A stretch of 64,000 nt of DNA. Origin: Prorocentrum cordatum (lineage: Eukaryota > Sar > Dinophyceae > Prorocentrales > Prorocentraceae). The notes beneath the pieces are model-generated. The model saw only the letters and a program-made list of their open reading frames with translations, was not told where the DNA came from and ran no database searches. The stretch lies in assembly GCA_963575745.1 (NCBI GenBank), contig CAUYUJ010015712.1, positions 1 through 64,000 on the forward strand. Reading direction: 5' to 3'. A program made the translations under genes and the position numbers. This document shows, in pieces, positions 30,375-41,505 of this stretch (positions within the stretch are counted from its first letter, which is position 1; every line of letters starts with the position of its first letter).

Positions 30375-33265
30375 CGCGCGGACACCGCCGCCGAGGCCTG
30401 GGGCGGAGTTCCCCAGGGCAGGCCACGAAACGCTGTATTATGCGGCGCGGACGCATGTGTTCACAGCCACTGAACTCTCCGGTGGGCGGAGGGGGGCGCA
30501 CGTGGGCGGAGGGGGGCGCATGTGGACACCGCCGCCAAGGCCTGGGGCTGGGTTCCCTGGCCCTAGGGGCAGGCCACAAAACGTTGTACTGGGTGGCGCG
30601 GACGCATGCGCCCACAGCCGCTGAGGTATTCGGTGAAGCTCCCCATGGGGCCACGACGCGCTGCATTGGATGGCGAGGGCGTATGATCACAGCCAGTGGG
30701 GCCTTCGGTGGAGCCCCCCGTGGCGCCGCGAGACGAGGTAGCGGGTGGTGCGGACGCATGTAATCGCAGCCACTGGGCCTTCCGCGCAGTGCTGCGTGGC
30801 CTGTGCGCATGTTATCACAGCCACTGGGGGCGTCGGTGGAGCCCCCCCCCTCCCCCGTGGGGGCGCGAGACGCTGTGGCGGGCGGCGCGGACGCATGCGT
30901 TCATAACCACCGTGGCCTTCGGTGAAACACCCTACGACACCACGACGCGCAGTGCTGGGTGGCGCGGGCGCATGTGATCGCAGCCATTGGGGCTTTCGGT
31001 GGGGCCCCCTGTGGGGTTGCGAATCGCTGTAGTGGGTGGCGCAGACGCGTGATCACAGCCACTTGCGCCTTCGGTGGGGCCCCCCGTGGCGCCGCGAAAC
31101 GCAGTGGCGGCCGGTGCGGACGCATGCACTCACCGCCACTGAGCCTTCCGTGCTGCCCCCCAATGGGGCGACGCGCTGTATTGCGTGGCCTGCATGCATG
31201 TTGTCACAGCCACTGGGGGCGTCGGTGGAGCTCCCCCCATGGGGGCACGAGGCGCTGTAGCGGGTGGCGCGGACGCATGCGTTCATAACCCCCGTGGTTT
31301 TTGGTGGAACACCCTATGACACCACGACGCGCAGCGCTGGGCGGCGCGGGCGCATGTGATCGCAGCCATTGGGGCGTTCGGTGGGGCCCCCTGTGGGGCT
31401 ACGAATTGTTGAGTTGGGTGGCGCGGACGCACGTGCACGCAGCCGCTGGGGCATTCGGTAGAGCTCCCTTATGGGGTCACGAAACGCGCTGTGTTGGGTA
31501 GCGCGGGCGCATGTGATCGCAACCATTGGGCCCATCGGTGGAGCTCCCACTTGAGGCCGCCGCCAAGGCCTGGGGTGGAGTTCCCTAGCCCGGGGGGCAG
31601 GCCGCAAACCGTTGTGCTGGGTGGCGCGGACGCATGTGCTCACAGCCACTGGGGTCTTCGGTGGAGCTCCTCCCTGTGGGGCCACGACGCGCTGCATTGG
31701 GTGGCGCGGGCGCATGATCACAGCCGCTGGGGCATTCGGCGGAGCTCCCCGTGGCGCCACGAGACGCAATAGTGGGTGGTGCGGACGCATGTGATCACAG
31801 CCACTGGGCCTTTCGTGCTGCCCCCCACGGGGCCGCGCAGCGCTGTGCTGGGTGGCGCGGACGCATGCGATCACAGCCATTGTGGCCGTCGGCGGAGCTC
31901 CCCATATGGCCTATGGGGCCACGAAGCGCTTTACTGTGTGGCGCGGACTCATGTCCTCACAACCCCCGTGGCCTTCGGTGGAACATCCTATGGCATCGCG
32001 ACGCGCAGTACTGGGTCGCGCGGACGCACGTGATCACAGCCATTGGGGCCTTCGACGGGGTCCCTAATGGGGCCACGAAGCGCTGTAGTGGGTGGCGCGG
32101 ACGCATGTGATCACAGCCGTTGGGGCCTTCGGTGGGGCTCCCCTTTGAGGCCACGGAGCGTTGCATTGGGTGGCGCGGACGCATGTGATCGCAACCACCA
32201 GGGCCTTCGGTGGAGCTGACGATTGGTTCACGAAGCGCTGTGCTGAGTGGCGTGGGCGCATGTGGTAATAGCCATTGGGGCCGTCGGTGGAGCTCCCATT
32301 TGAGGCCTCGAAGCGCTGTATTGACTGGCGCGGACGCATGTCCTAACTGCCATTGAAGCCTTCGGTGGCGTTCCTTGTCGGGCCACGAAGCGCTGTGCGG
32401 GGTGGCGCGGACGCATGTGATCACAGCCGCTGGGGCCGACGGTGGAGTTCCTCCCTGTGGGGCCATGAATCGCTGTACTGGTTGGCGCGGGCGCGTGTGA
32501 TCACAGCCGCTGGGGCGTTCGGTGGAAATTTGCAACGGGCCTGTTTTGTAGTTCCCTATGGGGCCACGAAGCGCTGTGCGGGGTGGCGCGGGCGCACGAG
32601 AGCACAGCCACTAGGGCCTTCGGCGGAGCTCCTTAGAGGGCCACGAAGCGTTGTACTGGGTGGCGCGGACGCATGTGATCACCATTGGGGCCTGTTGCGG
32701 AGCCCCCATTTGAGGCCACGAAGCGTTGCATTGGGTGGCGCGGACGCATGTGATCATATCCATTGGGATCTTCGGCGGGACACCCAATGGGGCCACGCAG
32801 CGCTGTACTGGATGGCGTGGACGCATGTGATCACAGCCACTGCGGCCTCCGGTGGAGTTCCCCATGAGGTCACGAAGCGTTGTAGTGGGTGGCGCGGACG
32901 CATGTGCTCACAGTCACTGCGGCCTTCGGTGGAGCTCCCATTTGCGGCCACGAAGGGCTGTATTGGGTGGCGCGGGCGCATCACAGCCGCTGCGGCATTC
33001 GGTAGATCCCCCTCATGGGGCCACGACGCGCTGTATTGGGTGGCGCGAGCGCATGTGATCACAGCCACTTGGCCTGTCCTTGGAGCTGCTTATGGGGCCA
33101 CGAAGCGCTGTACTGTGTGGCGCGAGCGCATGTGATCACAGCCACTGGGGCCTTCGGTGGAGCTCCCATACGGCGCCACGAAGCGCTGTAGTGGGTGGCG
33201 CGGACGCATGTGATCACAGCCACTGGGGGCGCCGGTGGAGTCCCTTATGGGGCCACGAAACGTTG
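30375..33265 (+). repeat. ~79-bp tandem array
   Basis: About 36 degenerate units built on GGCGCGGACGCATGTGATCA, CAGCCACTGGGGCCTTCGGT, GGAGCTCCC and GGGGCCACGAAGCGCTGTAC. Neighbouring GACGCATG landmarks are ~78-80 bp apart. Distinctive variants recur at longer intervals: the GCATGCGTTCATAACC variant is at 30893 and 31275 (382 bp apart, about five units), suggesting higher-order structure. A related array is at 62605-64000. Open frames through it are not genes. Confidence 0.95.
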
Positions 33266-34018
33266 TTGACAAGGGTGGAAGGAGGGGGAGGAGAAGGACA
33301 AGGAAAACGAGGAACGCGGGGCGCTGTCTTTTCAAAACGAGGACCCATCTCCACACAATGGTTGGTAGCAAATTCAGAAAGTCTCATGCGAACAGCGTAA
33401 TTCTTCATCACACTGATTGGAAGTTTCGAGCGAGAGCGAACTTCTGGAGTGGACTGCGAGGAGTTATAATGCGGCAGCCATTGTTGCTGTGGCCAGGGGC
33501 CCAGGGGCTCAGATTGAGCATCAGGATGTTCCCTGATCACAAACACTGCGATAGCCAAGGAGAGCACTTCAGTTGAAGCCCGCACTGGGCACCGGTGATG
33601 GGGGGGATCAACAGTAAGTAGTAAATGGTTTCGCGAGTGGGAGTTATTCAGCGGCAGGAGCGATAATCCGCACTGCGGAACCGCACTTCGGCCACGCAGC
33701 CAGGGACGGTGCATGACCCCATCGGCCCTCTCGCTCTGACCCCGTGTCCCCTACCATACAAACAGGTGCGCCAACGTCAGCATCATCTTCATCCGCGCCC
33801 ATTCTGGCTGCAGGATGCCTCCGATCGGGCTGTCCCTGGGGAAGTGTTCGACCCGGCACCAGCCAGCAGAGGGGCCAGCGCAGGTCACCATGGCCTCCCG
33901 GATGCCGAGCGGCTCCCATGGCTGGTCCGCCGCGGCGGCCGTTTCAGATGCGCGGGAGCAGTGGCAGGGGTGCACCATTAGAGGAAGGAACATGTGCATC
34001 GGCAGAAACTTTTGGAGG
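33266..34018. other. no gene seen
   Basis: A short GGA/AAG-rich stretch (33272-33320) is followed by ordinary sequence with no recognisable gene. Overlapping frames on both strands around 33700-34000 lack family features. Confidence 0.5.
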
Positions 34019-34139
34019 TCCGCGCGGATTCCTTGGATCGGCGCTGGACCGCACTGCCTGGAGCGTGGAGCGCGCAAAGGGCGGCGCTGCAGGCGCCGCC
34101 AGGGGGCTCCAGCGCCGATCCGAAGAGTCCGCGCGGATT
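34019..34139. repeat. foldback inverted repeat
   Basis: Left arm 34019-34048 (TCCGCGCGGATTCCTTGGAT then CGGCGCTGGA) and right arm 34108-34139, its near-perfect inverse, enclose a GC-rich loop with its own GGCGGCGCTGCAGGCGCC core. A related single arm lies near 18624-18665. Confidence 0.8.
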
Positions 34140-34738
34140 CCCAATGTTTTTGTTTATGTCCTTTTTCGTTCCACGAACCGTCGAGCGTAAGGCGACATTC
34201 CTCCACATAGTGGACGAGGTCGAGGCGCGCTGGCGGCGGGAGAGGCTGTCGCGCTCCAGGTCGGCTCCGGCCGTTCTGGAGACCGACCGCCCAGAGCTTG
34301 CCGGAACGTTCGCGCGGCGCTCCATGTCGCAGCGCAGGCGGCAGCAGAGGATCGCGGGGAAGAAGAGGACCTCGGGAGAGGGAAAGCCCCACACACCCGA
34401 CGTGCTGGAGAATCCAAGCCGAGGCCCTGACCAGCCCTGGCAGCTTCAAAGAGCGATTCGGGACGGCGCAATGGTCGAGACGTTCTGGGGGGGGCCCATG
34501 CAGTCGAGGTTGAACAGTAGATCGACCCTGCCAAATCCAGGGTACTAATGTGTCCTGGGCATCGCGTCTCGTGTCCTCCGTATTCCTACGGCAAGGATAG
34601 CATTGTTGGTTTTGCGGAGCCACGTTGTACTCGGAAGAGTCTGGCGTCCCCGCGCGTGTCCCTTCCAGGCAAAACTCTCCAGGCAACAGTGCAGCTCAGG
34701 AGCGGCTCTGGTTTCCAAGGCTTCTCTCGGACCTGGGT
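34140..34738. other. no gene seen
   Basis: No recognisable gene; overlapping short frames only. Confidence 0.4.
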
Positions 34739-34861
34739 TGAAGTCGGGCATGTCCCTCTGCAGGAGGAACATTCAAAAGTAGTTAAACATGCTCGAGCCA
34801 CGAACCCGGAAAGGAATGTAGAAATATAAGGCATGGCAACGTTTCAAAGACACCTGATTGG

Positions 34862-35065
34862 GCGACGGGCAAATGCAGAGTGTATCGATCTTGATGTACC
34901 GTGACGAAAGCTGCGCCGTGCTGCATTGCGATGTGCCATACCGCGATTGTGCTCTATAGCGTTGTGGATCGAGTCCTCGTTTGCATCCGAGTCCTGGCCG
35001 AACTGATCTGGATCTTAATCTCGAGCTGCGTGGGCACATAGTAGCTGCCCAAGAGTAAATTGACA
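34862..35065 (+). repeat. ~195-bp direct repeat, copy 1
   Basis: Matches 35290-35490: TCGATCTTGATGTACCGTG, GCGATTGTGCTCTATAGCG, TGCATCCGAGTCCTGxCCGA, ACTGATCTGGATCTTxA and GCACATAGTAGCTGCCC occur in the same order. The two copies flank the minisatellite at 35072-35285. Confidence 0.85.
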
Positions 35066-35071
35066 GGGGGA

Positions 35072-35285
35072 TATGCTAGGAAGACGCGTCGCGGAACTTC
35101 CCAAGGGACGCGCCAGGCGACGTATCATGGGACGTGCCATGGCGACGCACCGCGGGACGTGGCAAGGGGACGCGCTACGGAACGTGCCAATGGACGTGCC
35201 ACGGGACGTGCCAGGGGACGCGCCGCGCGGCCGCGCGACGTGCCAGGGGGACTCGCCACGGGACGCGCCATGGAACGTGCCACGT
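35072..35285 (+). repeat. ~10-14-bp minisatellite (GGGACGTGCCA)
   Basis: About 18 imperfect copies of GGGACGTGCCAxGGGACGCGCC-type units. Confidence 0.9.
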
Positions 35286-35289
35286 TGCA

Positions 35290-35490
35290 ATGCTGAGTGC
35301 ATCGAACTTGATGCACCGTGCCGAAGGCTGCGCTGTGCGCCGTGCTGAATTGCGATTTGTCATGCCGCGATTGTGCTCTATAGCGGTGTGGGTCGAGTCC
35401 TCCTTTGCATCCGAGTCCTGACCGAACTGATCTGGATCTTGAGCTCGAATCGCGTGAGCACATAGTAGCTGCCCCAGAGCTAAGTGACAG
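35290..35490 (+). repeat. ~195-bp direct repeat, copy 2
   Basis: Second copy of 34862-35065, differing by scattered substitutions and small indels. Confidence 0.85.
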
Positions 35491-35494
35491 GGAG

Positions 35495-36205
35495 ACATGC
35501 CATGTTAGATACCTCCCTGGGTGGCCTGGACATTTGAAAACACGCAGTCCAGCGCAGGACCACCATGTTAGATACACCCCTGAGTGACCTAAAACACGTA
35601 ACAACACGTGGTCCCAGCTCGAAACCACCATGTTAGATACCCCCTGGGTGGCCTGGACATGTGAAAACACATGATTCCAGCTCGGGACAACCATGTTAGA
35701 TCCCCCCTGCGTGGCCTGGATACGCTGAATTCGCGCTACCGCTCGACACATCCTCGCAGTGTCTTCCCTGGAGAGGCCCCACCCCCTGTCCAGATCAAGA
35801 ACACATCACTTTTCTGTGTTGGGCTATGTGTTCGGGTAGTGCGTTTCGGCCCCCCGTGCGTTTCCTGATAATTCGGCGTTGGGTCCGACGCCATGTTGAA
35901 TATCCACCTTGGGCGGTCTGGACACGTAAAAAAACACCTGGCTCCAGTTCGGGACAATCATGTTAGATACCCCCTTGGGTGGCCTGGACACGTAAAAACA
36001 CTAGGTTACAGCACAGGACCACCATGTTAGATACCTCCTTTGTTGGCCTGGACATTTGAAAACACGCGGTTCCAGTTCAGGACCACCATGTTAGATACCC
36101 CTCTTGGTCGGCCTGGACAAGTAAAAACACGTGATTCCAGCTCGGGACAACCATGTTAGATATTTCCTTGGGTGGCTTGGACACGTGAAAACCTTCGATT
36201 CCAAT
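35495..36205 (+). repeat. ~65-bp tandem repeat (CCATGTTAGATACC units)
   Basis: Units run CCATGTTAGATACCCCCTTG, GGTGGCCTGGACACGTAAAA, ACACGxGxTTCCAGCTCGGGAC. About nine units are present, with a diverged or unrelated insert at about 35725-35890. Confidence 0.9.
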
Positions 36206-36214
36206 AACAATTTT

Positions 36215-36590
36215 TGAATTATACGGCATCCGCGCTCCCAAGGCTACAATCCCTCGTGAATTACGTGGCGCCCGCGCTCCCAAGGCCACGATCCCTCATA
36301 AATTACGCGGCACCCAGGCTCCTAAGGTTGCAATCCATCGGAATGTACGCGGGATCTGCGCTCCCAGAGCTGCGATCCCTCATAGATTATTGTGGATTTG
36401 CGCTCCCAAAGCCGCATTCCCTCGTAAATGACGCAGCCCCCGCACTTCCAGGGCCACGATCCCTAGTAAATTACGCTGGATCCGCGCTCCCAGGACCCCG
36501 AACCCTCGTAAATTACTCAGGATCTGCGCTCCCAAAGCCGCGATCCATTGTAAATTATCCTGGGTTTGCGCTCCCAGAACCCCCTGGGCA
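36215..36590 (+). repeat. 42-bp minisatellite
   Basis: About nine units of 42 bp (GTAAATTACGCxGGATCCGC then GCTCCCAxGGCCxCGATCCCTC). Because 42 is a multiple of three, one frame stays open (36214-36819) and reads as 14-residue repeats of the VNYxxxALPxPRSL kind. I regard this as a by-product of the repeat. The same unit occurs inverted at 41085-41370. Confidence 0.9.
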
Positions 36591-37180
36591 TCCTGGAGCG
36601 CCCAGGCCCGTCAAATTTTGCAAAACGAGCGTTTCGTTCGATACATCCCCAGAATTTCTGCGCGCAGGACGCGCCATCCTCGAGCAGGCACGCAACAAGT
36701 ATGTTTTTTCGATTTTGTTGTGTCCCGGTCGGGGCTCCAGACCTCGGTTTTTCTTGAGGATTTTGTTTATAATCGACGAGGACAAATCCACCCCGACCCT
36801 CAGAATCGGCTTTTACTAAAACTGCCCCGTGCGTTTACTAAACAGCGCTTTCTTGTTCGATTCCTTCGTCGGGTGCGTTTACTAAACGGTTGCGTTGTCG
36901 GGGTGCTTATTATCGGGGTGGATCTCCAGCCCTCTATATAATGCCCCGCACCCTTTTTTTACGAGGGAAAACGGATGCCTGCAGACCCCGTTATCAATGG
37001 AGTATCCGAGATGGGGGGCGCACTGTCCTCGAGCGGCCAGGCGCGAAACGAATTTGTCCCATGCCGAATTGGACTGTACGTCGTTTTTCATCGAACGGAA
37101 ATCCGCCAGCCTCCTTCAAGTCAAAACCGCGGGTAAACCATCTAAAAGAGAACCCTGGGCCAGAGCCCTTTCCGGGAAAC
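36591..37180. other. no gene seen
   Basis: Contains three GTTTACTAAA-like strings (36812-36885) and ordinary sequence. No gene recognised. Confidence 0.45.
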
Positions 37181-37404
37181 ATAGTCTGGGGACGATAGTT
37201 CGTGCTCGAATTGGTTCTTTTTGAGTTTTTACTAACTATGTTTTATATGTCTTGCAGAGCCCGCCTGTAGGAGGACATGCCCGACCTAGACCTAGGCCAG
37301 CGGGCCTCCTCGTGGCCGGGCCTGGCCGTGGTAAGAATGCTCCCTTCGTTCCTCTTTCAAAATGTCCTTCTGGCCAGCTTGTGGCGCATCGGCTTTGCGG
37401 CGAG

Positions 37405-37650
37405 CCCGCCGCGGGCGTTCAAGGTTGAACGCCGCCAGTGGCCCAGAATCGATCGGCGGCCAGTGAGGGGGAGAAGTGAAAAGGGGCGGGCCTTCTTAGA
37501 AGTCTCGGAAGTCCCCAGGCCTTCTGAGAAGTTTTCTGAGCCTTCCCCAAAGACAGAACAACTTTTCAGAAGGCGCGAGGGCTTCAGAGAAGTCATGCCG
37601 CCGTGTGAGAGAAGGCCGTCTCCTTCTCACTTCCCCCCCTTGCTCGCCGC
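37405..37650. repeat. palindromic repeat family C, copy 2
   Basis: A short perfect palindrome GCGTTCAA-GG-TTGAACGC at 37415-37432 precedes a ~195-bp block. The left end of the block, CGGCGGCCAGTGAGGGGGAG, is answered by TCCCCCCCTTGCTCGCCGCC on the right. The interior has many CTTCTGAGAAG / AGAAGGC inverted pairs. Similar blocks are at 15745 and 57105. The flanking GGGCGxTCAAGGTTGAACGC string recurs at 39526. Confidence 0.65.
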
Positions 37651-38190
37651 CGAATCGACCACTACGGAACGAGCGGGCGTCCGAAGAGCCGCCGATCGTT
37701 CCAGGCTGAAGGATCCGTGCGGTGTCAGAAAAATCCGACGCCAGGGCCGCCACGGCACGAACCTGCCGCACGGGAGTGCGATGGACCTCGGATCCCCGAG
37801 GCAGGCGCCACCGCGGGATCTCCGCGGGCCCCGCTCGGGGCCCCAGTCTTGGCGCACGCCTGGCTCCGGGCCAGGCCGAGGGCCCACGTGCGCCGAGGTC
37901 CCGAAGGTCATTCAAGCAGTGGCGAAGCATCCTGGGTCGCCTCTAGGTTCCCCGCAGAATATTCTGAGAACCTGCTATGGTGTACAGGAGATGTTCTGAA
38001 AACTCTTCTGGCTGAGACTGACGTGTTTTAACACGTCGGGCTCAAGATCTAGGAAAGACCGCGTTCTGCGGTCGATTGGAGGGGGGTTTGGAACCGGACC
38101 CCCCCCCTTCCCGTGACAGAGGGGGGAGAGGGTTCGCCTCCTCCCCTACTTCTCCTCTCTCCCTCTCCTCGGGCTGGCGCTGGCGTCGAC
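37651..38190. other. no gene seen
   Basis: GC-rich, without recognisable coding content. Confidence 0.45.
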
Positions 38191-38214
38191 GGCGGCTGGC
38201 GGCGGCGGCGGGGG

Positions 38215-38955
38215 TGCTGGTGGTGGTGGTAATGGCGGTGGTGGTGGTGGTGGTGGTGGTGGTGGTGAGGTGGTTTGTGGTAGTTGTGGTGGTGGTGGTG
38301 GCGGTGGGTTGTGCTGCTGGTAGTAGTTGTGGTGGTTGTGGCTGCGGTGGTGGTGGTGTGGTAGATTGTGGTGGTGGTGGTGGGAGTGGTGGTGGGTTGT
38401 TGTATTGGTGGTGGGTGGTAGTGGTGGTGAGCTGTTGGTGTTGGTGGTGGTAGTGGCTGTGGCGGTGGTGGTGGTTGTGTGATGGTTTGGTGGTGGCGGT
38501 GGTGGGTTGAGGTGGTGATGATGGAGGTGGTGGTGGTGGTGGGGGGGGCATGGTGGTTTGTGGTGGTGGTTGCGGTGGTGGACTGTGGTGTTGGTGATGG
38601 TGATGGTGCTGCTGGTAGTGGTGCTGGTGGTGGTGGGTGGTGGATAGTGGTTGGTTGTGGTGGTGGTGGTGGTGGTGGTTGGGGTGGTGGTGGTGTGGTG
38701 GTTTGTGATGGGGGCGTTGGTGGTGGGTTGTGGTGACGGTGGTGGTGGTGGTGATGGTGGTGGTGGTGGTAATGGTGTGGTGGTTTGTGGTGGTGGTGGT
38801 TGTGGTGGTGTAGGTGGTGGCGTTTTTGTTGCTGGTGGTGGTGAAGTGGTTTGTGGTGATGGTGGTGGTGGTGGTTGTGATGGTTGTGGTGGTGGTTTGT
38901 GGTGGTGGCGGCGGTGGTGGTGGTGGTATGGTGGTATGTGGTGGTGGTGGTGGTG
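38215..38955 (+). repeat. ~740-bp (GGT)n tract
   Basis: Almost uninterrupted GGT/TGG trinucleotides with extreme strand asymmetry. The minus strand reads as His/Thr/Pro-rich frames of about 310-325 codons that are not genes. Confidence 0.97.
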
Positions 38956-38959
38956 TGGT

Positions 38960-41080
38960 CTTCGGCTCTTCTCGCAACTGCTCGGTCGTGCTTGCACTGT
39001 TTGGGATGGTCTCGGCATTCTGCCACTCAGCTCTCTGTAGCTGTTTTTGTTGGGGGGGGAGCTCCCGCCTCCAGCCGAAGGACTTCTAACTTTTGAGCTT
39101 CCTCGAATGCTCAAACTGGTCTGGGATTGAACGTGTTGGGCAGCGCTTTGCAGCAGCTGGCAGTTGGCAGCTATCGCGAATCTTCAGTTATGTTCATAAG
39201 AACACTGCAGCAGTAGACGTAATCTCTTTAAGGTACTGCTTGCGCTGTTGTCCGCATCCGCGCTAAGACAGCATGTTTATGTCATTGCTTGTCCTCTAGT
39301 TCTGGGTTCCAGATGAGCCCGTGGAGGCACGGCAGGTCTGCGTCGTATCATCATCGTCAGGGCCATTCAAACCCTTCTGGGACCGAGTTCAGAAGGCTCC
39401 CCCAGCATACCCAACCAGTGCGCCGCGAAAGCCAGAGGGCACGGCGCCCATTCCCGCCTAAGCGGATCTCAGTGGGCGGGGCCAAGGTTTTCTTTGGTGG
39501 GGGTTGGGATGCGACGCCGGCGCGGGCGCTCAAGGTTGAACGCCGTTGGTGCCCGAAGCCGGTCGGCGTCGAAGGATCCACGCTATCAGGGAACCGCGAT
39601 CACGTCGAACAACCCACGCGGTTTCAAAAGCCAGCGCCGAAGTCGTCAGGACACGAATTTGTCGTAAGATCAACCGTGGCCTTGGAAGATTGCCCTTGCG
39701 TTTTTCGTGATTGGGATCTCCACCTCGGAGTGCCCGTCGCCTGCAAGACCTCCCTCCGCGGGGCCTTGGAACTCTGGCGAGGGGCCTCGTCCTCTTCTTG
39801 TTGACGCGTTTCGGCTGTATGACCCCCCCCCCAGAGGAGGCGCGGTGAAGCCTCGGCGGCCGCCAGCGAGCCACCGCTCTGAGCGCGCACTTCGTCGTCC
39901 TCCTCCTCCCCCCCCCTCCCTCCGTACCCTCTGGTGCTCCTTCGGCTGCCGCGGCTCCTCTTCTCCATCCTCGAAGTGGGTGGCCAGCCACCCTCTCTGG
40001 GTCCGAAGCGGCATGATGCTGCAAGTCGAGACTCGCGCCGAGCGACCCTGCGAACGTTTCGCTTTGCCATTCTCGCCGCTACTGCCCGTGCGATTGCCAG
40101 TTTCGCCATTTCCGCTCTTGCGGAAATGTTCCATTCTCGCTCTTGCGATTTTCACTCCAGCTCCTCCATTGCCATCCTCGCTCCAGCTCCTCCCTCCTGC
40201 CCGTCGCGCGCAGCGAAGAGGAGCCTAGCCCGTGTGCAAATCAACGGGGTTGCCGAGGGCAGCGCTGGCCCGGGTTCCGGGTTCAGTCGCAGCCTCGATC
40301 CAGAGCGAAGGTTGGGGCAGAATTTCGAGGAGACAGAGTCTGCCCTACAGTCCTCCGCCGTAGTGCTGTTCCTGATCACTTGCCGCAGGCTGCCGCGTCA
40401 CCAGCCGACCTCATAACTTATCGCGTCGCCAGATAACATTGCGTGCACTTTCACTGTCAAGCAGAAAATGAGCGAGCGGAACAGGGAGGACGATCAGGAT
40501 GCGGAGAAGGAGCGGTGTGGGGAGGGCCCTTAGTCTCACGATCGATTCGGCGCCGCATCTTGAGGCTATGCGGTGACCTACTCTTTTCTTTGACACTAGT
40601 TTTGATATTTGCTATTCGCTCCTTTTGTCCGCCAGCAGCTTCTCATGCGAGGCCATGGCCTCACCCGCCTCGCCCTTACTGGGCCCGGGCGCATGCCCGC
40701 ACAGGCGTTCCGTTCCGTTCTTTTTTGTCCGCACCTAGGTTCGCATTCGCGGGCGGTGATTTTGCCCTCTCTGACGCCCACCTGGTTGACCGGGTGGCAC
40801 GCCAAGGCTGAATTGACCAGGTTCTGTGCGTCGTTGGCGCGTCGGCAGGCGGCATGGCCAGAGTGGCATCACTCTTGGCCAGCCAAGCTTCCCGGCAATA
40901 CCCGTAAGGGCTTCGCCGTCGGCCGCCGGCCCCCAGCTCTATAAGAATCGAGGATGTCAGAGCCGTGTCGGGGTGCCTGGGCGCCGTCTTGAAGACATCT
41001 GGGAATCCACATTGAGATGTTCGGGCTATTATTTCACCTTTTGTTGCATGTTTGGAGTGTTCCCAGCGAGAATCTGATGG
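38960..41080. other. no gene seen
   Basis: About 2.1 kb without a recognisable gene. Noted: the repeat string near 39520-39560 shared with 37405-37450, a GGAGG/CCTCC-rich part near 39880-39930, and CTCTTGCGATTTTC-like short repeats at 40100-40200. Confidence 0.5.
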
Positions 41081-41084
41081 AAGG

Positions 41085-41370
41085 CATCAGGGATCCTGGC
41101 ATCGGGAGCGCGATTCACGCGTAATGTACAAAGGATTCTGGCCTCGGGATCTCGAATATGGTGTAATGTACAGAGACTTCTTTCTGACCTCGGGAGTGAG
41201 AATCTCGCGTAATGTACAAAGGATTCTTCGGCCTCGGGAGCGCGAATCCTGTGGATTTGAAAAAGATTCTGGCCTCGGGAGCGCGAATGTGGTTTAATTT
41301 TCAGGAGGGCTTCTGGCCTCGGGAGCGCGAATCTCGTAAACCTTACACGATGATGCTGGCCTCGGGGATC
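41085..41370 (-). repeat. ~45-50-bp tandem repeat, inverse of the 36.2-kb minisatellite
   Basis: Units read CTGGCCTCGGGAGCGCGAAT then CTCGCGTAATGTACAAAGGA. The reverse complement aligns with the 42-bp unit at 36215-36590 (ATTACGCxxGATTCGCGCTC then CC). Confidence 0.8.
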
Positions 41371-41505
41371 CGTTCCAGAGCGTTCTGGCACGCTCTGAAG
41401 GAGGCCCCGGCGCCTGATACACCTTCCAGAGCCGCCCAATCCCAGAGATCCTCGACCTGACCTCATCCAGATTTTGTTTGTCTGTCGCTGGCTTCGTCCT
41501 GCTGC
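41360..41505. mobile_element. palindromic miniature element family B, copy 2
   Basis: Shares CGTTCCAGAGCGTTCTGGCA, GGCGCCTGATACACCTTCCA and GAGCCGCCxxATC with the copy at 17345, and ends with CGCTGGCTTCGTCCTGCTG. The central palindrome is imperfect here. Confidence 0.65.

Larger units (their letters stand above)
34739..37289. mobile_element. 2.55-kb stretch bounded by family-A terminal inverted repeats
   Basis: The left end reads TGAAGTCGGGCATGTCCCTC then TGCAGG; the right end is the inverse (CCTGTAGGAGGACATGCC then CGACCTAG). The flanking octamers acctgggt and acctaggc agree at 6 of 8 bases. Near the right end, ATAGTCTGGGGACGATAG and TTTTGAGTTTTTACTAA repeat the subterminal sequence of the 161-bp element. 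The stretch may therefore be a miniature element expanded by, or interrupted by, minisatellite DNA. No transposase is visible. Confidence 0.55.

Noticed and set aside
33650-34690. Overlapping frames of 126-311 codons on both strands
   Set aside because: No family motifs, mutual overlap on both strands and a foldback in the middle; not supported as a host gene.
36214-36819. 201-codon frame with 14-residue repeats
   Set aside because: The repeat unit is 42 bp, so any stop-free unit stays open. The inverse array at 41.1 kb with other unit lengths does not preserve it, and the start and flanks are not protein-like.
38042-39114. His/Thr/Pro-rich minus-strand frames of 311-325 codons
   Set aside because: Translation of the GGT tract; open in all three frames.
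39289-39804. 171-codon plus-strand frame
   Set aside because: No recognisable features, and part of it lies in a dispersed repeat string shared with 37.4 kb.
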